6,304 nucleotides of DNA from Thermogutta sp. (lineage in GTDB: Bacteria > Planctomycetota > Planctomycetia > Pirellulales > Thermoguttaceae). The stretch covers positions 1 to 6,304 of the forward strand of contig JAAZNR010000244.1 of NCBI GenBank assembly GCA_012798155.1, in the 5' to 3' direction. Shown in pieces: positions 4,751 through 6,304 of the stretch; position 1 is the stretch's first letter; every line of letters starts with the position of its first letter. The notes below the pieces were generated by a model. It was not told where the DNA came from. It worked only from the letters and a program-made list of their open reading frames with translations, and did not search any database. The translations under genes and the position numbers were made by a program.

Positions 4751-6304
4751 CTAGTCGCTGCCGCGATCGACGGCCTTGCGGGCCAACCATGATTTGTAAC
4801 CGCCGGACAGATTGCGGACGCGAAAGCCGCGCTGGCTCAAGATGCGAGAGGCATAGTACGAGCGTTGCCCCACGTTGCAGTATACCCAGATCTCCCGATC
4901 CTTCGGCAACTCGTAGAGACGCCCGCGAATCTCTCCGAGCGGGATATTGACGGCTCCCGGCGGCGCACCGGCGGTATGTTCCCCCGGAGTCCGCACGTCA
5001 ATGAGCAGCGGAGGTTGATCGGACCAAACCGCATTCCATTCGCTCCAATAGGCGGGCAGGACGTCCTTTCGCAGGATGTTTCCCGCCACGAAACCGGCGA
5101 TATTCACCGGGTCGCGTGCACTCCCGAACTGGGGGGCGTAACAAAGTTCCGCCTCTTCCAGATCATAGACCGTTCCGCCTTTTTGGATAAAGGCGGAGAT
5201 GACATCGATGCACTTGTCCACGCCGCGTCCGCCCACGGCCTGCGCCCCCAGAACTCGCCCCGAGTCGGGGGCGAACAAGAGCTTGATCGTCATCAGCTCG
5301 GCGCCCGGATAGTACGTGGCATGGTCCCATGAATGCGTGTAGCCGGCCGTGTAGGGGATATTCCGTCGCTTGAGGGTTTTCTCATTAGCGCCCGTCTGGG
5401 CGATCACCAATTCGAAAACCGCCACGCCGGCCGTACCTTGTACGCCGCGAAAACGGCTGGGTCGGCCGCAGATCGCTTCCGCCGCCACGCGCGCCTGCCG
5501 CGAGGCGGGGCCGGCCAGGGGGACTCGGGTGAATCCGCCCGTCACGACGTCCGGCACTTCCACGGCATCTCCCACGGCCCAAATCGCCGGATCACGTGTG
5601 GTTCTCATCTGCTCGTCCACGCGAATGCCGCCCAGTTCGCCGATTTCCAGTCCCGCCTCCGCGGCCAAGGTCACTTCCGGACGCACGCCGGTCGCCAAGA
5701 TCACGATCTGGCAAGGAAACTTCTCCCCCTCCCCTGCCGTCACTTGAAGGCCGCCGGCGGTCTCTTCAATGGCACGCAGGGGAGAGTTCAGGCGAACCAC
5801 GACATCGTGGGCCGACAAGGCCGCGTGGATAGGCGCCGTCATCTCGGGGTCTAAAGACAGCATCAATTGGTCGGCGGCCTCCAACAAGACCGTCGAGATC
5901 CCCCGGCGGACAAGGTTTTCCGTCATTTCGAGGCCGATGTAACCGCCGCCTACCACGACCGCGCGGAGAACCTTTTTCCCCTCCAACCAGCGGTAGATAT
6001 CGCCCGCATCCTCGAGCTGCCGCAGCGAAAACACCCCGGGCAAATCCACGCCGGGTACCTCGGGAACGATCGGCCTGGCCCCCGGAGAAAGCACCAGGGC
6101 GTCATAGGGCCGAGTAAAACGCGCGCCGCTCTGACGGTTTCGCACGTCCACCCGCTTGTTTTCTCGGTCGATGCGTTCCACCTCGTGGTTCACGCGGATT
6201 TCGATATTGAAGTAGTCTCGAAACCGTTCGGGCGTGGCGACAAGCAACCGTTGCTGAGGGGTAATCACCCCGCCGATAAAGTAGGGCATGCCGCAATTCG
6301 CAAA
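4751..6304 (-). CDS. FAD-dependent CoA-disulfide/persulfide reductase with C-terminal rhodanese domain (5' end outside window)
   Basis: Flavoprotein pyridine-nucleotide disulfide oxidoreductase fused to rhodanese, the CoADR-RHD/NADH-dependent persulfide reductase type. In this family NAD(P)H reduces CoA disulfide, CoA persulfide or polysulfide through FAD and one redox cysteine, and the rhodanese cysteine carries sulfane sulfur. The enzyme is cytoplasmic. 517 codons are visible; the frame is open to the right edge, starting FANCGMPYFIGG. The cysteine in NCG (bases 6295-6293, fourth visible residue) matches the single active-site Cys of CoADR. The N-terminal GxGxxG FAD site is missing, lying beyond the edge. 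Counting visible residues: NAD(P)H-binding GGGYIGLE 119-126; FAD-binding AVGDA 243-247; dimerisation domain about 280-405 with YAPQFGSARDP from 389; rhodanese about 425-510 with DVRTPGEH (from 436) and the CNVGQRS loop (Cys476). Both catalytic cysteines are present. An ATG at 6289 lies inside the domain and is not the start. Substrate preference cannot be decided from the sequence. Confidence 0.95.
   Translation of the reverse strand, partial: FANCGMPYFIGGVITPQQRLLVATPERFRDYFNIEIRVNHEVERIDRENKRVDVRNRQSGARFTRPYDALVLSPGARPIVPEVPGVDLPGVFSLRQLEDAGDIYRWLEGKKVLRAVVVGGGYIGLEMTENLVRRGISTVLLEAADQLMLSLDPEMTAPIHAALSAHDVVVRLNSPLRAIEETAGGLQVTAGEGEKFPCQIVILATGVRPEVTLAAEAGLEIGELGGIRVDEQMRTTRDPAIWAVGDAVEVPDVVTGGFTRVPLAGPASRQARVAAEAICGRPSRFRGVQGTAGVAVFELVIAQTGANEKTLKRRNIPYTAGYTHSWDHATYYPGAELMTIKLLFAPDSGRVLGAQAVGGRGVDKCIDVISAFIQKGGTVYDLEEAELCYAPQFGSARDPVNIAGFVAGNILRKDVLPAYWSEWNAVWSDQPPLLIDVRTPGEHTAGAPPGAVNIPLGEIRGRLYELPKDREIWVYCNVGQRSYYASRILSQRGFRVRNLSGGYKSWLARKAVDRGSD

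Overview
The window reads as a piece of a moderately GC-rich bacterial chromosome, most likely from a planctomycete or a relative. That placement is inference. It rests on a compact, Planctomycetota-like cpaF-tadB-tadC set, a long spacer with CGCAGAGG-type dispersed repeats, and a divergent partial gene whose low-complexity N-terminus resembles the leaders of planctomycete signalling proteins. No rRNA, tRNA or other taxonomic marker is present.

Layout. (1) Positions 1-138, minus strand: the first 46 codons of a gene that leaves the window on the left. A short, well-preceded reading frame (158-199) lies just upstream and may be its true start, separated from it by one extra base in a G run. 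(2) Positions about 200-1343: a roughly 1.1 kb spacer without a convincing gene. It holds repeat elements (679-770 and 867-922), overlapping palindromes (1010-1055), a hairpin (1087-1118), a near-perfect 24-bp tandem duplication (1131-1178) and a second pair of direct repeats (1212-1248). (3) Positions 1344-4743, plus strand: cpaF (secretion ATPase), tadB and tadC (inner-membrane platform proteins). These form an operon encoding the motor and platform of a Tad (tight adherence, Flp pilus) type IV pilus or secretion machine. (4) Positions 4751-6304, minus strand: a CoA-disulfide/persulfide reductase fused to a C-terminal rhodanese domain, converging on tadC with only 7 bases between the stop codons. 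Its N-terminus lies beyond the right edge, but the redox cysteine is just inside the window.

How the genes work together. CpaF hydrolyses ATP in the cytoplasm and drives a platform made of TadB and TadC, which assembles or exports Flp-type pilins. The pilin, prepilin peptidase, CpaB, secretin, TadZ/CpaE and TadD-like genes usually found in tad loci are not visible here, so they must be elsewhere if the machine works. The reductase-rhodanese handles sulfane sulfur and low-molecular-weight thiols and has no evident functional link to the pilus genes.

The protein-coding content is well known. The unusual material is the structured, repeat-bearing spacer in front of cpaF, the possible frameshift at the left-hand gene, and the very tight convergent junction at the right. 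I found no evidence for a wholly new system.
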